Origin: a virus
Reading direction: 5' to 3' (one strand)
Length of the DNA: 64,000 nt
IMG/VR virus record: IMGVR_UViG_3300044991_002130
Coordinates: 1 to 64,000 of that record
The position numbers were made by a program, and so were the translations under genes. Of the stretch, positions 45,454 through 53,434 are shown in pieces. A model generated the notes under the pieces. The model was not told the origin of the DNA and searched no databases. It saw only the letters and a list, made by a program, of their open reading frames with translations. Numbering within the stretch: position 1 is the stretch's first letter; each line of letters opens with the position of its first letter.

Positions 45454-46095
45454 ATGAGTACAACAATAACATACATAACCAACGGGAATCTTGTCTTAAC
45501 AGAATCAAAGGCCGTGACCATATCGTGCGTCGGTGCCGGTGGTCGTGGAAACTTTACAGGAAACGGTGGTTCTGGTGGCGCATTCGCTAAAGCAACTAAA
45601 ACCTTACAATCTGGGTCATATCCCGTAGTAGTCGGCCTAGCATCTGCGCACGACGGCGGCAATTCATATGTAACATCGGCCAGCGTGGTGATTGTTCGAG
45701 CGCCGGGAGGAAAACAAGACGGCACAATTACACACCAAACTGCATTGCTAACTGGTAGCGTAGCAACATACTACGGCGGGCACGGAAGCCCAGATTTTGA
45801 TGGATATAGTGCATATAATGGTTCCGGCGGCGGAGAAGCTGGTAATGTGCTAGGCAACGGTCAAGATGGTCAAAGCGCATACTATTCCACTGCGTTTGCC
45901 CCAGCTTCCGGGGGATACTCTTACGCCACCGGTAGTGGTGGTGCCGGTGCATACTATTACGCCGGGTCCAAGGTCAATCAAGTATTCGTCGCAGCCGGTG
46001 GAACATTTCCGGGCGGCGGCGGCGGAGGCTCTTATGACTACGGTACTGACAGTTCTGGTGCCGGTGCCAATGGGTCTGTGGTAGTAACTTACTAA
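45454..46095 (+). CDS. Glycine-rich tail-fibre-type protein
   Basis: 213 aa. Starts with a beta-rich TITYITNGNLVLTESKAVTI, then blocks of GAGGRGNFTGNGGSGGAF, GSGGGEAGN, GSGGAGAYYYAG and GGGGGGSYDYG, ending VVVTY. This matches Gly-rich receptor-binding domains of phage fibres and adhesins (polyglycine sandwich type). Followed by a strong terminator. Confidence 0.8.
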   Translation: MSTTITYITNGNLVLTESKAVTISCVGAGGRGNFTGNGGSGGAFAKATKTLQSGSYPVVVGLASAHDGGNSYVTSASVVIVRAPGGKQDGTITHQTALLTGSVATYYGGHGSPDFDGYSAYNGSGGGEAGNVLGNGQDGQSAYYSTAFAPASGGYSYATGSGGAGAYYYAGSKVNQVFVAAGGTFPGGGGGGSYDYGTDSSGAGANGSVVVTY

Positions 46096-46112
46096 TATAA
46101 AACAACTTAACG

Positions 46113-46145
46113 CAAAAAACCCCGCTATTATGGCGGGGTTTTTGT
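46113..46145 (+). terminator. Bidirectional terminator
   Basis: AAAAACCCCGC-TATTAT-GGCGGGGTTTTT. A/T tracts on both sides can stop transcription from the fibre gene and the opposing phosphoesterase gene. Confidence 0.95.
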
Positions 46146-46146
46146 T

Positions 46147-46794
46147 TTATACATCCGGACTATGATGATCCGGGGCAACTGCGGTTCTATTCTTTAATTC
46201 TCGATGAACTTCTTCCCATTCAACTGGCCGACGTTTCCATTCCCAGCCAACGTCCAACCGTTTCAGGCCAACATCCTCTTTAAGATTTCTGTGACAGTGG
46301 CCGTGAATATTGTATCCACCCTTCGACATATGATTCCACGAAGCAATTGGATAGTGCGTTAACACAACCGGAACTTTATCAATGAAGATTTCAGCATAAT
46401 GGCCGAGAAATGTAAACGTGGAGTTTGGATAATTCAATGGATACACTTCAATGTCGGCATGAAACTGCATTTCATCCAATGTGGCGTCATACAACTGTTG
46501 CATGCCAGCGTTATGATTGCCCCAAATAAAATATTGATGCTTACACGGCAAACGAATCAACCGCTTTGCATAGTCCAATGAATTTGCGCCAGCACCAATC
46601 ACTGCATCGCCAAGATTGAATACAATATCATTTAATCCAATATGGTCGCTCAACATTTGATATGTGTGAGCATATGCTTCATTGACATTTTGATAATTGC
46701 GTGGACCAAGAATAAATGGCTTGTCGTGACCTAAATGTAGGTCAGATATAAACCAAATCTTTTGGTCGGTTGATTTTAGACTAATCTTTTTCAT
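46147..46794 (-). CDS. Calcineurin-like metallophosphoesterase
   Basis: 215 aa. Metal motifs: WFISDLHLGH, NLGDAVIG, WGNHN, VLTHYP and GHCHR, all in order. Acts on phosphomono- or diesters; members repair RNA ends or hydrolyse nucleotides. Overlaps the cREC-domain gene upstream by 14 bases, which hints at RNA end processing. Confidence 0.88.
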   Translation of the reverse strand: MKKISLKSTDQKIWFISDLHLGHDKPFILGPRNYQNVNEAYAHTYQMLSDHIGLNDIVFNLGDAVIGAGANSLDYAKRLIRLPCKHQYFIWGNHNAGMQQLYDATLDEMQFHADIEVYPLNYPNSTFTFLGHYAEIFIDKVPVVLTHYPIASWNHMSKGGYNIHGHCHRNLKEDVGLKRLDVGWEWKRRPVEWEEVHRELKNRTAVAPDHHSPDV

Positions 46795-47161
46795 GAAAGA
46801 ATTTGGGACGATTTATTTTAAAATTTTCGAGATATCCAATGATATTTTCTTTACCAATTGGATTTAAGCTATGAACTTGATATTCTGGCAACGGTAGTTC
46901 ATATTCCATGCAATATTCAACCAGCCATTTGGCACATTCATATCCGGTCTTTTCTTTATATTGATTATACCCCGCACCACCAGTATAATGTTCGTCGGCA
47001 AGATCATGATCAAAGCTCACAAACAATGGTGAGCCATGTTTCATAATATATTTTACAAAATCATCATAGCTTCGCACTATAATCCAAGGACCAAGTGGCA
47101 TTTGCATCCACCTAACATCTTTTGGCAACCGAATATCATCAAGAAATAATTTGTAGCTCAT
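46781..47161 (-). CDS. Cyclic-phosphate-processing receiver (cREC)-like protein
   Basis: 126 aa. KLFLDDIRLP, WIIVRSYDDFVKYI, PLFVSFDHDLADE and ECAKWLVEYC follow the cREC family, a receiver-like domain linked to RNA end-repair operons. Middle gene of a minus-strand operon (ATGA overlap with 47158-47325). Confidence 0.8.
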   Translation of the reverse strand: MSYKLFLDDIRLPKDVRWMQMPLGPWIIVRSYDDFVKYIMKHGSPLFVSFDHDLADEHYTGGAGYNQYKEKTGYECAKWLVEYCMEYELPLPEYQVHSLNPIGKENIIGYLENFKINRPKFFHEKD

Positions 47162-47325
47162 ACTATTGCAGTATTATAGGCATCAAGATACTTGTCAATC
47201 AGTAATTTTGCAACCTTTACACCTTCTTTATTGCCAGTTTTTTCAAAGTGTGCAAGTTTTTTACGCCAATATTCCAAGTCTTGTTTTATACCAGACTTGG
47301 TGTGACTTATTTTATCTGTTTCCAT
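47158..47325 (-). CDS. 55-aa helical protein
   Basis: METDKISHTKSGIKQDLEYW... to LDAYNTAIV. Overlaps the cREC start by ATGA and the end of the upstream gene by 14 bases, so it is embedded in the operon. Charged helices, no family. Confidence 0.7.
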   Translation of the reverse strand: METDKISHTKSGIKQDLEYWRKKLAHFEKTGNKEGVKVAKLLIDKYLDAYNTAIV

Positions 47326-47803
47326 TGGGAATGGGAGTTTGAGAAATCAAAGCGTGTACGAGTTGTCGTTCATATTGATACAAATCTTTGAGATTGCGCT
47401 GTAGAATATCATGAATTTTAAAGAATCCAACTGGTCCGAGGTATTTGAATTCACGATCATATCCATATGAAGTCCATAGATCGCCTCGCCAAAAGTCAGG
47501 ACCGCCGCAGTTGTCCCAATACCAACCAAAGTGAAGATACGGATGAGCGGCCTTGTCATCAGTAACAATTCCAGTTGGTTTGCGAAAGTTTAGCACATAA
47601 CCATCTTCTGCAACATTGCCCCACTCGGTAAAGGTCCAGCCATTCTTGTTCAAGAACGATGCAACTTTATCGTTGGCTTTTACTCTGGCGATGGCATCTT
47701 TTCTAGTCATGTCATATCCCAACATGCTGGTAAACCGAGTCACGTTGTTTGATTCTGCCCAAGTGGGCAATTTAAATGTTTTCATTGTTTTCATTGTTTT
47801 CAT
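47312..47803 (-). CDS. Hypothetical protein
   Basis: 163 aa. The start region is three tandem copies of ATGAAAACA (MKTMKTMKT), so any of three Met codons could be used. Contains MLGYDMTRKDAIARVKAND and PYLHFGWYWDNCGGPDFWRGDLW, Trp/Tyr-rich. Not recognised. Abuts the zinc-finger gene upstream (ATGA). Confidence 0.7.
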   Translation of the reverse strand: MKTMKTMKTFKLPTWAESNNVTRFTSMLGYDMTRKDAIARVKANDKVASFLNKNGWTFTEWGNVAEDGYVLNFRKPTGIVTDDKAAHPYLHFGWYWDNCGGPDFWRGDLWTSYGYDREFKYLGPVGFFKIHDILQRNLKDLYQYERQLVHALISQTPIPNGNR

Positions 47804-48078
47804 TGCAATCTTCCTCCACCAACCAACACATTACGAAGTGTGCTAGATTGTCCTTTGCGACTGGTCTTGGCTTTGAAGTCGGCAAATGTGTCTGGCAGCA
47901 TAACTTGCAAACTTCCAGCCGTCTTGTGTTCAAAGACCATAGCACCCATATATCTAGATTGAGATACGCCACGCTTTGCACAACTTAGGCAAACACGCAG
48001 GCCAAGTTCTGCACGCGCAGACTCAATAGCCTCGGAGCAACAAGAGCAAGGATTTTTATGTAGAGTAAAACCATTCAT
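47800..48078 (-). CDS. Zinc-finger protein, DksA/TraR-like motif
   Basis: 92 aa from the Met at 48078. CSCCSEAIESARAELGLRVC followed by LSC (residues about 11-34) has the CxxC-x17-CxxC zinc-finger spacing of DksA/TraR proteins, which bind RNA polymerase. The long helical coiled coil of DksA is absent. First gene of the minus-strand operon. Confidence 0.65.
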   Translation of the reverse strand: MNGFTLHKNPCSCCSEAIESARAELGLRVCLSCAKRGVSQSRYMGAMVFEHKTAGSLQVMLPDTFADFKAKTSRKGQSSTLRNVLVGGGRLQ

Positions 48079-48154
48079 GCGATTAATGATGCAGTAAGTA
48101 TATAAAAAGTCAACCAGAATCTTAATTTTTTGAAAAAAGTTTTGAATAAAAAAG

Positions 48155-48182
48155 TTGACAATCGAAGAGTTTGTGATACTTA
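48155..48182 (+). promoter_or_regulatory. Sigma70-type promoter for RNA Z and tmRNA
   Basis: TTGACA, 16-nt spacer, TACTTA. No gene lies between it and tmRNA. Confidence 0.5.
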
Positions 48183-48217
48183 TATTCGTAGTTCTTTGAC
48201 ACAACAATTTAAGCAGA

Positions 48218-48383
48218 CGGCACTAGCCCCTGAAGGGCGAACAGGATTGAGATTAATGGCTGGATATGTCATATCACAGCACTTCCCCAAAACACTAAGT
48301 AGGTATCTACGCCATCGGCGTTTTTGATTACCGAAGTTACGGGATAGGATGTTTCCTCCGAAATGGAAACCATTCTTGTGCCG
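48218..48383 (+). ncRNA. Structured RNA Z (related to 36802-36897)
   Basis: CGGCAC/GTGCCG closing helix. Contains CGCC-AT-CGGCG followed by T5 (48311-48325, terminator-like). TTACGGGATAGGATGTTTCC (48337-48356) closely matches the core of RNA Y. Ends before CCTGTCTTTTTC. No gene in 48079-48397. Confidence 0.5.
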
Positions 48384-48397
48384 CCTGTCTTTTTCAT

Positions 48398-48789
48398 GGG
48401 CTCGTTTTTAGATTCTACTCTATAGAATGAGTACAAGCCGCAAGCACAGAGTCTAATGTCTCTGTATAATACCCGTTGGAAAACATAAATGCTAAGAGAA
48501 ATCTTGCAAAGAAGAGCTTCCTCACCGTTCGCAAGAACGCTGAAGTTGAGCTTCTAGCCGCAGCCTAATAAAATAGGCTGTCCGTTGTCCTTGTGACACA
48601 GATAACAAGTCAACAACGTTCATCATCTGGCCGTTTGTGTGAGATAGAAGATGGTAGCACAAATCAAATACTAAACTTCAACTTCAATATGGTGCTCTAC
48701 CAAATATTGATGTATTATAAGAGATAAGCTTGTATATGTTTGTAAGCTTTTTATATAGCACCCGGGTGCAACTCCCGGCGAGTCCACCA
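48398..48789 (+). ncRNA. ssrA: tmRNA
   Basis: Acceptor stem GGGCTCG (48398) pairs with CGAGTCC (48779), T-arm CCGGG-TGCAACT-CCCGG, encoded CCA. GTACAAGC (about 48431) pairs with GCTTGTAT (about 48728) as helix P2. Between them lies a tag frame starting at GCA 48506 and ending TAA-TAA at 48566. It reads AKKSFLTVRKNAEVELLAAA, with an Ala-rich hydrophobic end like the E. coli ALAA degron. Resume codon inferred from position. Role: rescue of ribosomes stalled on broken mRNA during infection. Confidence 0.9.
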
Positions 48790-48799
48790 TTTTTTTATA

Positions 48800-48827
48800 T
48801 TGACAAAAATATTTTTTGTTCTATAGT
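48800..48827 (+). promoter_or_regulatory. Sigma70-type promoter
   Basis: TTGACA, 16-nt spacer, TATAGT then TAT. It drives the outer-membrane protein gene. Confidence 0.85.
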
Positions 48828-48870
48828 TATGTCCACTTTGCAATAATCGCAAAGAAAAATATAATAAAAT

Positions 48871-49587
48871 ATGACAAAGAAAATCCTATTAATGATTACG
48901 GCATTAATCGCCGCTGTTACGCTGAGTGCAGCCCCAATCGGGTTGACTGCAAATGCAACATACTATACCAAGTATCTAGATAATGGCTTGGTTGCATTTG
49001 AAGATGTTGCCGTTGCCGGTGTTACGCTAGAAGCATACAATTTTGTTGCTGGCGTCAACACGTTCAACACCATCAAAGACACAACAACAGGTAAATACAC
49101 AGCAAGTGCTGGACTGTTCAAACGTGTTGACCTGTCGCTTGGATACAAGTTTACATCTCCATTGGCAAATTTGACTTTGGGCGGTACATATAAAACTTAT
49201 AGCAAGAGTGTATCAAATATTGCAAGTAACACTGAGCCATTTGCGCTATTGAATGGTTCTCTGTTCGGCACCCGTGCAACTTGGGATGCACGCTATCGCG
49301 CAGACCTAAAGAATCATACCAATAACACAGAAGCAAATCTACGTCTACCATTTGGTTTCCAACATGTAAAGCTTGTTCCAGCAATTGGATATGGCTTTAA
49401 TGATCTCGGTGCCGATACGATTGTAAAGTATAGATTTAGCAAGCAATATGCTGTTGTTGGCGCAGGTATTGGCTATTATGCAAAGAATGCCACACTGTCT
49501 GTTGACTTTACTCAACGCCGCGACGGTTTGTTAACCGCAGGAACAACTGTAAATAGTGTTTCGGGTGGGATTGCAGTAAAGTTCTAA
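48871..49587 (+). CDS. Outer-membrane beta-barrel protein
   Basis: 238 aa. Signal peptide KKILLMITALIAAVTLSAA, then alternating hydrophobic/polar strands (LFKRVDLSLGYKFTS, LTLGGTYKTYSK, YAVVGAGIGYYAKNATLSVDFTQRR) and a C-terminal GGIAVKF ending in Phe, the BAM recognition signal. A host-like outer-membrane protein made from an early-type promoter, it could block superinfection or alter surface properties. Ends at a strong terminator. Confidence 0.82.
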   Translation: MTKKILLMITALIAAVTLSAAPIGLTANATYYTKYLDNGLVAFEDVAVAGVTLEAYNFVAGVNTFNTIKDTTTGKYTASAGLFKRVDLSLGYKFTSPLANLTLGGTYKTYSKSVSNIASNTEPFALLNGSLFGTRATWDARYRADLKNHTNNTEANLRLPFGFQHVKLVPAIGYGFNDLGADTIVKYRFSKQYAVVGAGIGYYAKNATLSVDFTQRRDGLLTAGTTVNSVSGGIAVKF

Positions 49588-49605
49588 TACTCGATTAGTT
49601 CTATC

Positions 49606-49637
49606 AAAAAGGACACCGTAACTGGTGTCCTTTTTTT
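49606..49637 (+). terminator. Rho-independent terminator
   Basis: AAAAAGGACACC-GTAACT-GGTGTCCTTTTT with T7. Confidence 0.95.
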
Positions 49638-49669
49638 ATTGTACTGTTGACAAGCGCAGATAAAAGTGC

Positions 49670-50623
49670 ATGATCTATTGCATGATTCTACCATCTAACA
49701 TCACTCCGTCTCTTTGCTGCATTCACACAGGATTGCAGGAGCAAAGCGTCAAGTTCAATGTCATGACTTATGCTCAATATACTAAACTGGGCAAGGAAAC
49801 AGCAATGAAAATTCTCGCTGACCGTTCGCTGAACAATATCAAAACTATCCACGCCATCATCAAAGAATGCGCAAAAAATGGATGGAATTATCGCATCGGT
49901 AGTAATGTGTTCCCTCTGATGACACATCCCGATCTAAATTTCACCGTTGATGATTTTTACAATTTCTCAGATATTATGGCCGAGTTTAGCGCATGTGCCA
50001 ATACTATTAGACAAAACAAAGTACGTTGCAGCATGCATCCCGATCAGTTTGTTGTTCCGGCAAGTCCAAAAGACGGCGTTGCCGAAAACTCTATTCGCGA
50101 CCTTGAACAACATGCTATGATTATGGATTTGCTTCAACTGCCACAATCATACGAGGCACCAATCAATATTCACATGAACTGTTATAATGACGGCAAGTTT
50201 GGTGAAGTTGTTGATAGATTGGAAAAAGTTCTCAAACGCATGTCAAAATCCGTAACAAGTAGACTTGTCTTTGAGAACGAAGACAAACTAAAAAGTTGGA
50301 CCGTATACAACCTACATGAATATCTTTACAAACGCACTAGTATTCCGATTACATTCGATAATCTGCACCACAAATGCAATCCAGATGCCATGAGCGAACA
50401 GAAAGCATTTGAAATGGCAGTATCCACTTGGCCGAATGGTATTATTCCGTTGTTCCATTTCAGCGAATCTCTCGTCGGTAACAATCCTCGTGCTCATGCC
50501 GACTTTCCAACTTTCCTTCCTGAGATTTATGCTAATTACAAAAGTGATCTACACCTCGACTTCGAGTTCAAGCACAAAGAGCTTGCTATACACAAAGTAA
50601 AACAAGAAAAGGTAATTTTATAA
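49670..50623 (+). CDS. uvsE: UV damage endonuclease (UvdE/UVDE)
   Basis: 317 aa (alternative start Met at 49682). RCSMHPDQFVV, NIHMNCYNDGKFGEVVDR, RLVFENEDKLKSW, PITFDNLHHKCNP, PLFHFSESLVGNNPRAHAD and LDFEFKHKELA are the ordered metal-binding motifs of the TIM-barrel UVDE family. It nicks DNA 5' of UV photoproducts and so protects the phage genome. TTGACA at 49647 lies just upstream. Confidence 0.92.
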   Translation: MIYCMILPSNITPSLCCIHTGLQEQSVKFNVMTYAQYTKLGKETAMKILADRSLNNIKTIHAIIKECAKNGWNYRIGSNVFPLMTHPDLNFTVDDFYNFSDIMAEFSACANTIRQNKVRCSMHPDQFVVPASPKDGVAENSIRDLEQHAMIMDLLQLPQSYEAPINIHMNCYNDGKFGEVVDRLEKVLKRMSKSVTSRLVFENEDKLKSWTVYNLHEYLYKRTSIPITFDNLHHKCNPDAMSEQKAFEMAVSTWPNGIIPLFHFSESLVGNNPRAHADFPTFLPEIYANYKSDLHLDFEFKHKELAIHKVKQEKVIL

Positions 50624-50629
50624 TCGATC

Positions 50630-50836
50630 ATGAAAAATAAACCATTGTCAAAAAAACAACGCAAAGATTTGATTTCTGCTTGGGCAGGAATGAATTGTTT
50701 ATGTGCATACCTAAAAGATTACAAGACGAAGCCGGAAAATTTTGGTGACAAGTTTGACCCTCACGCTTATGCCAGAGACATATATAAACTACTTGATTCG
50801 GTAATAAACAATGTTGATGATTCGGATTTATATTGA
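50630..50836 (+). CDS. Hypothetical small protein
   Basis: 68 aa, 6 bases after uvsE. Starts MKNKPLSKKQRKDLISAWAG; acidic C-terminus VDDSDLY. No family recognised. Confidence 0.65.
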   Translation: MKNKPLSKKQRKDLISAWAGMNCLCAYLKDYKTKPENFGDKFDPHAYARDIYKLLDSVINNVDDSDLY

Positions 50837-50860
50837 CCTTTTATAAAAAGTTGTCATAGT
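50833..50860 (+). promoter_or_regulatory. Sigma70-type promoter for RNA ligase
   Basis: TTGACC, 16-nt spacer, CATAGT, 9 bases before the ligase ATG. Confidence 0.7.
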
Positions 50861-50869
50861 ATATTCATT

Positions 50870-51985
50870 ATGAAAATTGATCTACAGTCTATTGATCCTG
50901 AGTCATTCATGGTTCATCAACATTTTATTGGAGAACATGAATGCTATTTGGTCCAGCCAGTTCATATTGGTACTTCTTGGAACAAGGACAACCTCATTTA
51001 TCGTTCGTCTCTTTGGGACAAAGAAGGCAATCCTGTTTCGCTTTCGTTCAAAAAGTTCTTCAATTACGACGAAAAGCCTGATATTTTTCCTGCTCCTTCT
51101 AATCTAACTGATGCGAAGTTGATGGAAAAGTTGGACGGCTCCACTTTGATTTTTTCTCGCTACAAGGGCCAGACTGTTATTCGCACACGCGGAACTGTTG
51201 ATGCTCGCAAGCAAGCAAATGGACATGAGATTGACTATTTGTGCAAAAAGTACAAGAAGTTCATTGCATATCTTGAAATGCTAGAAACTAGCAATGAGTC
51301 TTTTGTACTGGAATGGTTGAGTCCAACCAATCGCATTGTATTGAACTATGGCGACGAACCTGACATGGTTTTGACTGCTGTAATCAATCACAATGATTAT
51401 TCCTTGATGTGCCAATCTCAATTGGACTATTTTGCATCTGATATTAAGCTGCGTCGTCCCCGCACATTCTCTTACAACTCTGTTGAAGAAATGAAGTCGG
51501 CGGTTGAAGTATTGCGTGATCAAGAAGGTTTGTGTGTATATTATGGTAACGAACAACAAATTCGTAAAGTAAAAGCCGCACAATATCTTTTTTTACATCG
51601 TGCAAAGTCCGAAATTTCTAGTATAGAAAAAGTCATTGATGTGTATATTGATTGGTTTATGGATCGGTACAATCTTTCTCACGAACCAACTGGTTATGTA
51701 GAATTCTTTGAGTATCTTACTGAAAAGTTTGATTTTGAAATTGCTACAATGGCAACTGGACATGCTTCGCGTATCTGTGATGCTATGAAAGAAGTATCAA
51801 AGATCATGAATGCATTGTTTGAGTTTGCATCTGCTCGTATGTATATTGCTCGTAATATTGCTGCCAAAGAAATCTTACAAGCATATGGCAGCACAGGCAG
51901 AAGCGCAATTATATTCAAGATGTTGGACCGCAAGACCATTGGAGCAGATGATTATAAAAAGTTGTTATACCAAGTATTAAAATGA
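50870..51985 (+). CDS. rnlA: T4 Rnl1-type RNA ligase
   Basis: 371 aa (T4 Rnl1: 374). Motif I EKLDGSTL with Lys87 as AMP acceptor, RTRGT, motif IIIa FVLEWLSPTNRIV, motif IV EGLCVYY, motif V RKVKAAQYL, and a helical C-terminal domain as in Rnl1. In T4 it reseals tRNA cut by host anticodon nuclease together with Pnkp. The RlaP-like gene at 43627 and the many phage tRNAs fit the same role. Confidence 0.93.
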   Translation: MKIDLQSIDPESFMVHQHFIGEHECYLVQPVHIGTSWNKDNLIYRSSLWDKEGNPVSLSFKKFFNYDEKPDIFPAPSNLTDAKLMEKLDGSTLIFSRYKGQTVIRTRGTVDARKQANGHEIDYLCKKYKKFIAYLEMLETSNESFVLEWLSPTNRIVLNYGDEPDMVLTAVINHNDYSLMCQSQLDYFASDIKLRRPRTFSYNSVEEMKSAVEVLRDQEGLCVYYGNEQQIRKVKAAQYLFLHRAKSEISSIEKVIDVYIDWFMDRYNLSHEPTGYVEFFEYLTEKFDFEIATMATGHASRICDAMKEVSKIMNALFEFASARMYIARNIAAKEILQAYGSTGRSAIIFKMLDRKTIGADDYKKLLYQVLK

Positions 51986-52242
51986 TCACTCCATCACAAG
52001 GTGCCGAACGCACACAACTAGTCAAGTGGGCAACTCCGCGCTTGCTCCGTTACTTTAAGTCACGGCGCAAGAGCATGATCATTTACCACAATGCGATTTG
52101 TGGTTGGGATGCTGGCAACGTAAAGATGGAAGATATGGCCACGAAACAAGAGATGCAGACTTGGGCTGCAATGCAAGCCGAACTTGATTTCATTCAGAAC
52201 ATTCTTTATACTCGCGCACACGTTCAAAAACATAGGGCTTGA
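51982..52242 (+). CDS. Hypothetical protein
   Basis: 86 aa, ATGA-coupled to the RNA ligase. Basic first half (RLLRYFKSRRKSMIIYH), then a helical acidic half. No family. Ends at a hairpin terminator. Confidence 0.7.
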   Translation: MITPSQGAERTQLVKWATPRLLRYFKSRRKSMIIYHNAICGWDAGNVKMEDMATKQEMQTWAAMQAELDFIQNILYTRAHVQKHRA

Positions 52243-52268
52243 CTTTACATAGTTCAAGCCCTATTCTA
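52230..52268 (+). terminator. Hairpin terminator
   Basis: ATAGGGCTTGA pairs with TTCAAGCCCTAT, followed by TCTATTTTT. The stem begins within the last codons of the preceding gene. Confidence 0.75.
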
Positions 52269-52273
52269 TTTTT

Positions 52274-52558
52274 ATGAATCCAAATAAACAAAGAATTGCT
52301 ATTGCGGAAGCGTGTAGATGGACTAGACAATCAGACGATAGCATGTGGTTTGACGACCCAACGAACTCTTTTCAAGTGCATGAACAGGATATTCCAGATT
52401 ATCTCAATGATTTGAACGCTATGCATGAGGCGGAGAAGGTGCTATACAAGGGCATCATTAACCAAGAGTATTGGCAAAAGGGATATGGTAGATTTACCAC
52501 AACCCTCGCTGAAATATGCGTTACTCCTTATAGCGCGACAGCAGCCCAACGAGCCTAG
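52274..52558 (+). CDS. Phage ABA-sandwich domain-like protein
   Basis: 94 aa. IAEACRWTRQSDDSMWFDDP, DIPDYLNDLNAMHEAEKVL and a C-terminal ATAAQRA match the small Phage_ABA_S type domain, common in phages and of unknown function. Confidence 0.8.
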   Translation: MNPNKQRIAIAEACRWTRQSDDSMWFDDPTNSFQVHEQDIPDYLNDLNAMHEAEKVLYKGIINQEYWQKGYGRFTTTLAEICVTPYSATAAQRA

Positions 52559-52581
52559 GCTTTTTTACGAACAATCGGAAA

Positions 52582-52980
52582 ATGGGAAAAACTATGAAAA
52601 CTTGGAAAAATAAAATTAACGACCCATTTCATGGAATATGCACGGTTAAAGAATGCACGACCAAGATTGCACCAATCAGTCATGGATTTGTAAATCTATA
52701 CAAAGGAAATAAATGGATTGACTTTTGCGGAGTCAACTATGCTAAAAAACATATTATTAAACATAAAATGAAACCTAAGCAACGCCAAAAAGACGGTAGA
52801 AAATATATGCTTGTTGGTCGTGTTGGTATATTTGGACCAGAACTATTATGGGGCGACACTATTAACGATTTTCGTGCGTGCGATTTAAGCGATGTCAGCG
52901 ATGGAAATGCATTGCTATTGGCATCTAAAGATGGTAACGTCGTTAGAATTAAATGCAATGGAGCAAAATGGTACGCATAA
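52582..52980 (+). CDS. Hypothetical protein
   Basis: 132 aa (Met5 is an alternative start). Residues 18-50 contain GICTVKECTTKIAP and FVNLYKGNKWIDFCGVNYAKKH, a possible small zinc site. Not recognised. Confidence 0.65.
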   Translation: MGKTMKTWKNKINDPFHGICTVKECTTKIAPISHGFVNLYKGNKWIDFCGVNYAKKHIIKHKMKPKQRQKDGRKYMLVGRVGIFGPELLWGDTINDFRACDLSDVSDGNALLLASKDGNVVRIKCNGAKWYA

Positions 52981-52981
52981 T

Positions 52982-53215
52982 ATGAAAATTATAAACAGCA
53001 AAGAAGAATTTAATAAGTTTTACTATTATAGTAAATCCGGTTATAAACCAAAGAAATATCCGACTGAATATCCATGCGTTTGTAAAATTGAAACCGGCGG
53101 CGGTGGATTGGCAGGGGAATATGAAGCACACTATGCTGTTTATTTTCCAAAAACAGAATCGGTAACGGACGCATTTATATCTGGATTAAATACAGAATGG
53201 GAATATATTTGCTGA
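52982..53215 (+). CDS. Hypothetical small protein
   Basis: 77 aa from ATG 52982, one base after the previous stop; an upstream extension is an out-of-frame shadow of that gene. YPCVCKIETGGGGLAGEYEAH is the most distinctive segment. Function unknown. Confidence 0.65.
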   Translation: MKIINSKEEFNKFYYYSKSGYKPKKYPTEYPCVCKIETGGGGLAGEYEAHYAVYFPKTESVTDAFISGLNTEWEYIC

Positions 53216-53223
53216 TATTTATA
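53214..53223 (+). promoter_or_regulatory. Start-proximal GATATTTATA element
   Basis: 4 nt before ATG 53228. Confidence 0.45.
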
Positions 53224-53227
53224 CTAT

Positions 53228-53419
53228 ATGACAAAAACACAAAACTACGTTGAAAAAGCAGCAAAGCGATTGGTTATTGGTGACAAAGTGCTTAGTTCAT
53301 CAGGTAAAACACTAACAGTGTCACTTATCGTGAATAAAGGAAACAAAACCATCGTCTTGTTCGACGGCGATATGGAGGTCGATGTTGATCCATACCTTCA
53401 AGTCAAAGTTCTTACATAA
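53228..53419 (+). CDS. Small beta-rich protein
   Basis: 63 aa. A basic helix (QNYVEKAAKRL) is followed by IGDKVLSSSGKTLTVSLIVNKGNKTIVLF, an SH3/KOW-like beta pattern. Function unknown. Confidence 0.65.
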   Translation: MTKTQNYVEKAAKRLVIGDKVLSSSGKTLTVSLIVNKGNKTIVLFDGDMEVDVDPYLQVKVLT

Positions 53420-53434
53420 AGTGTAAGAAAAGTC

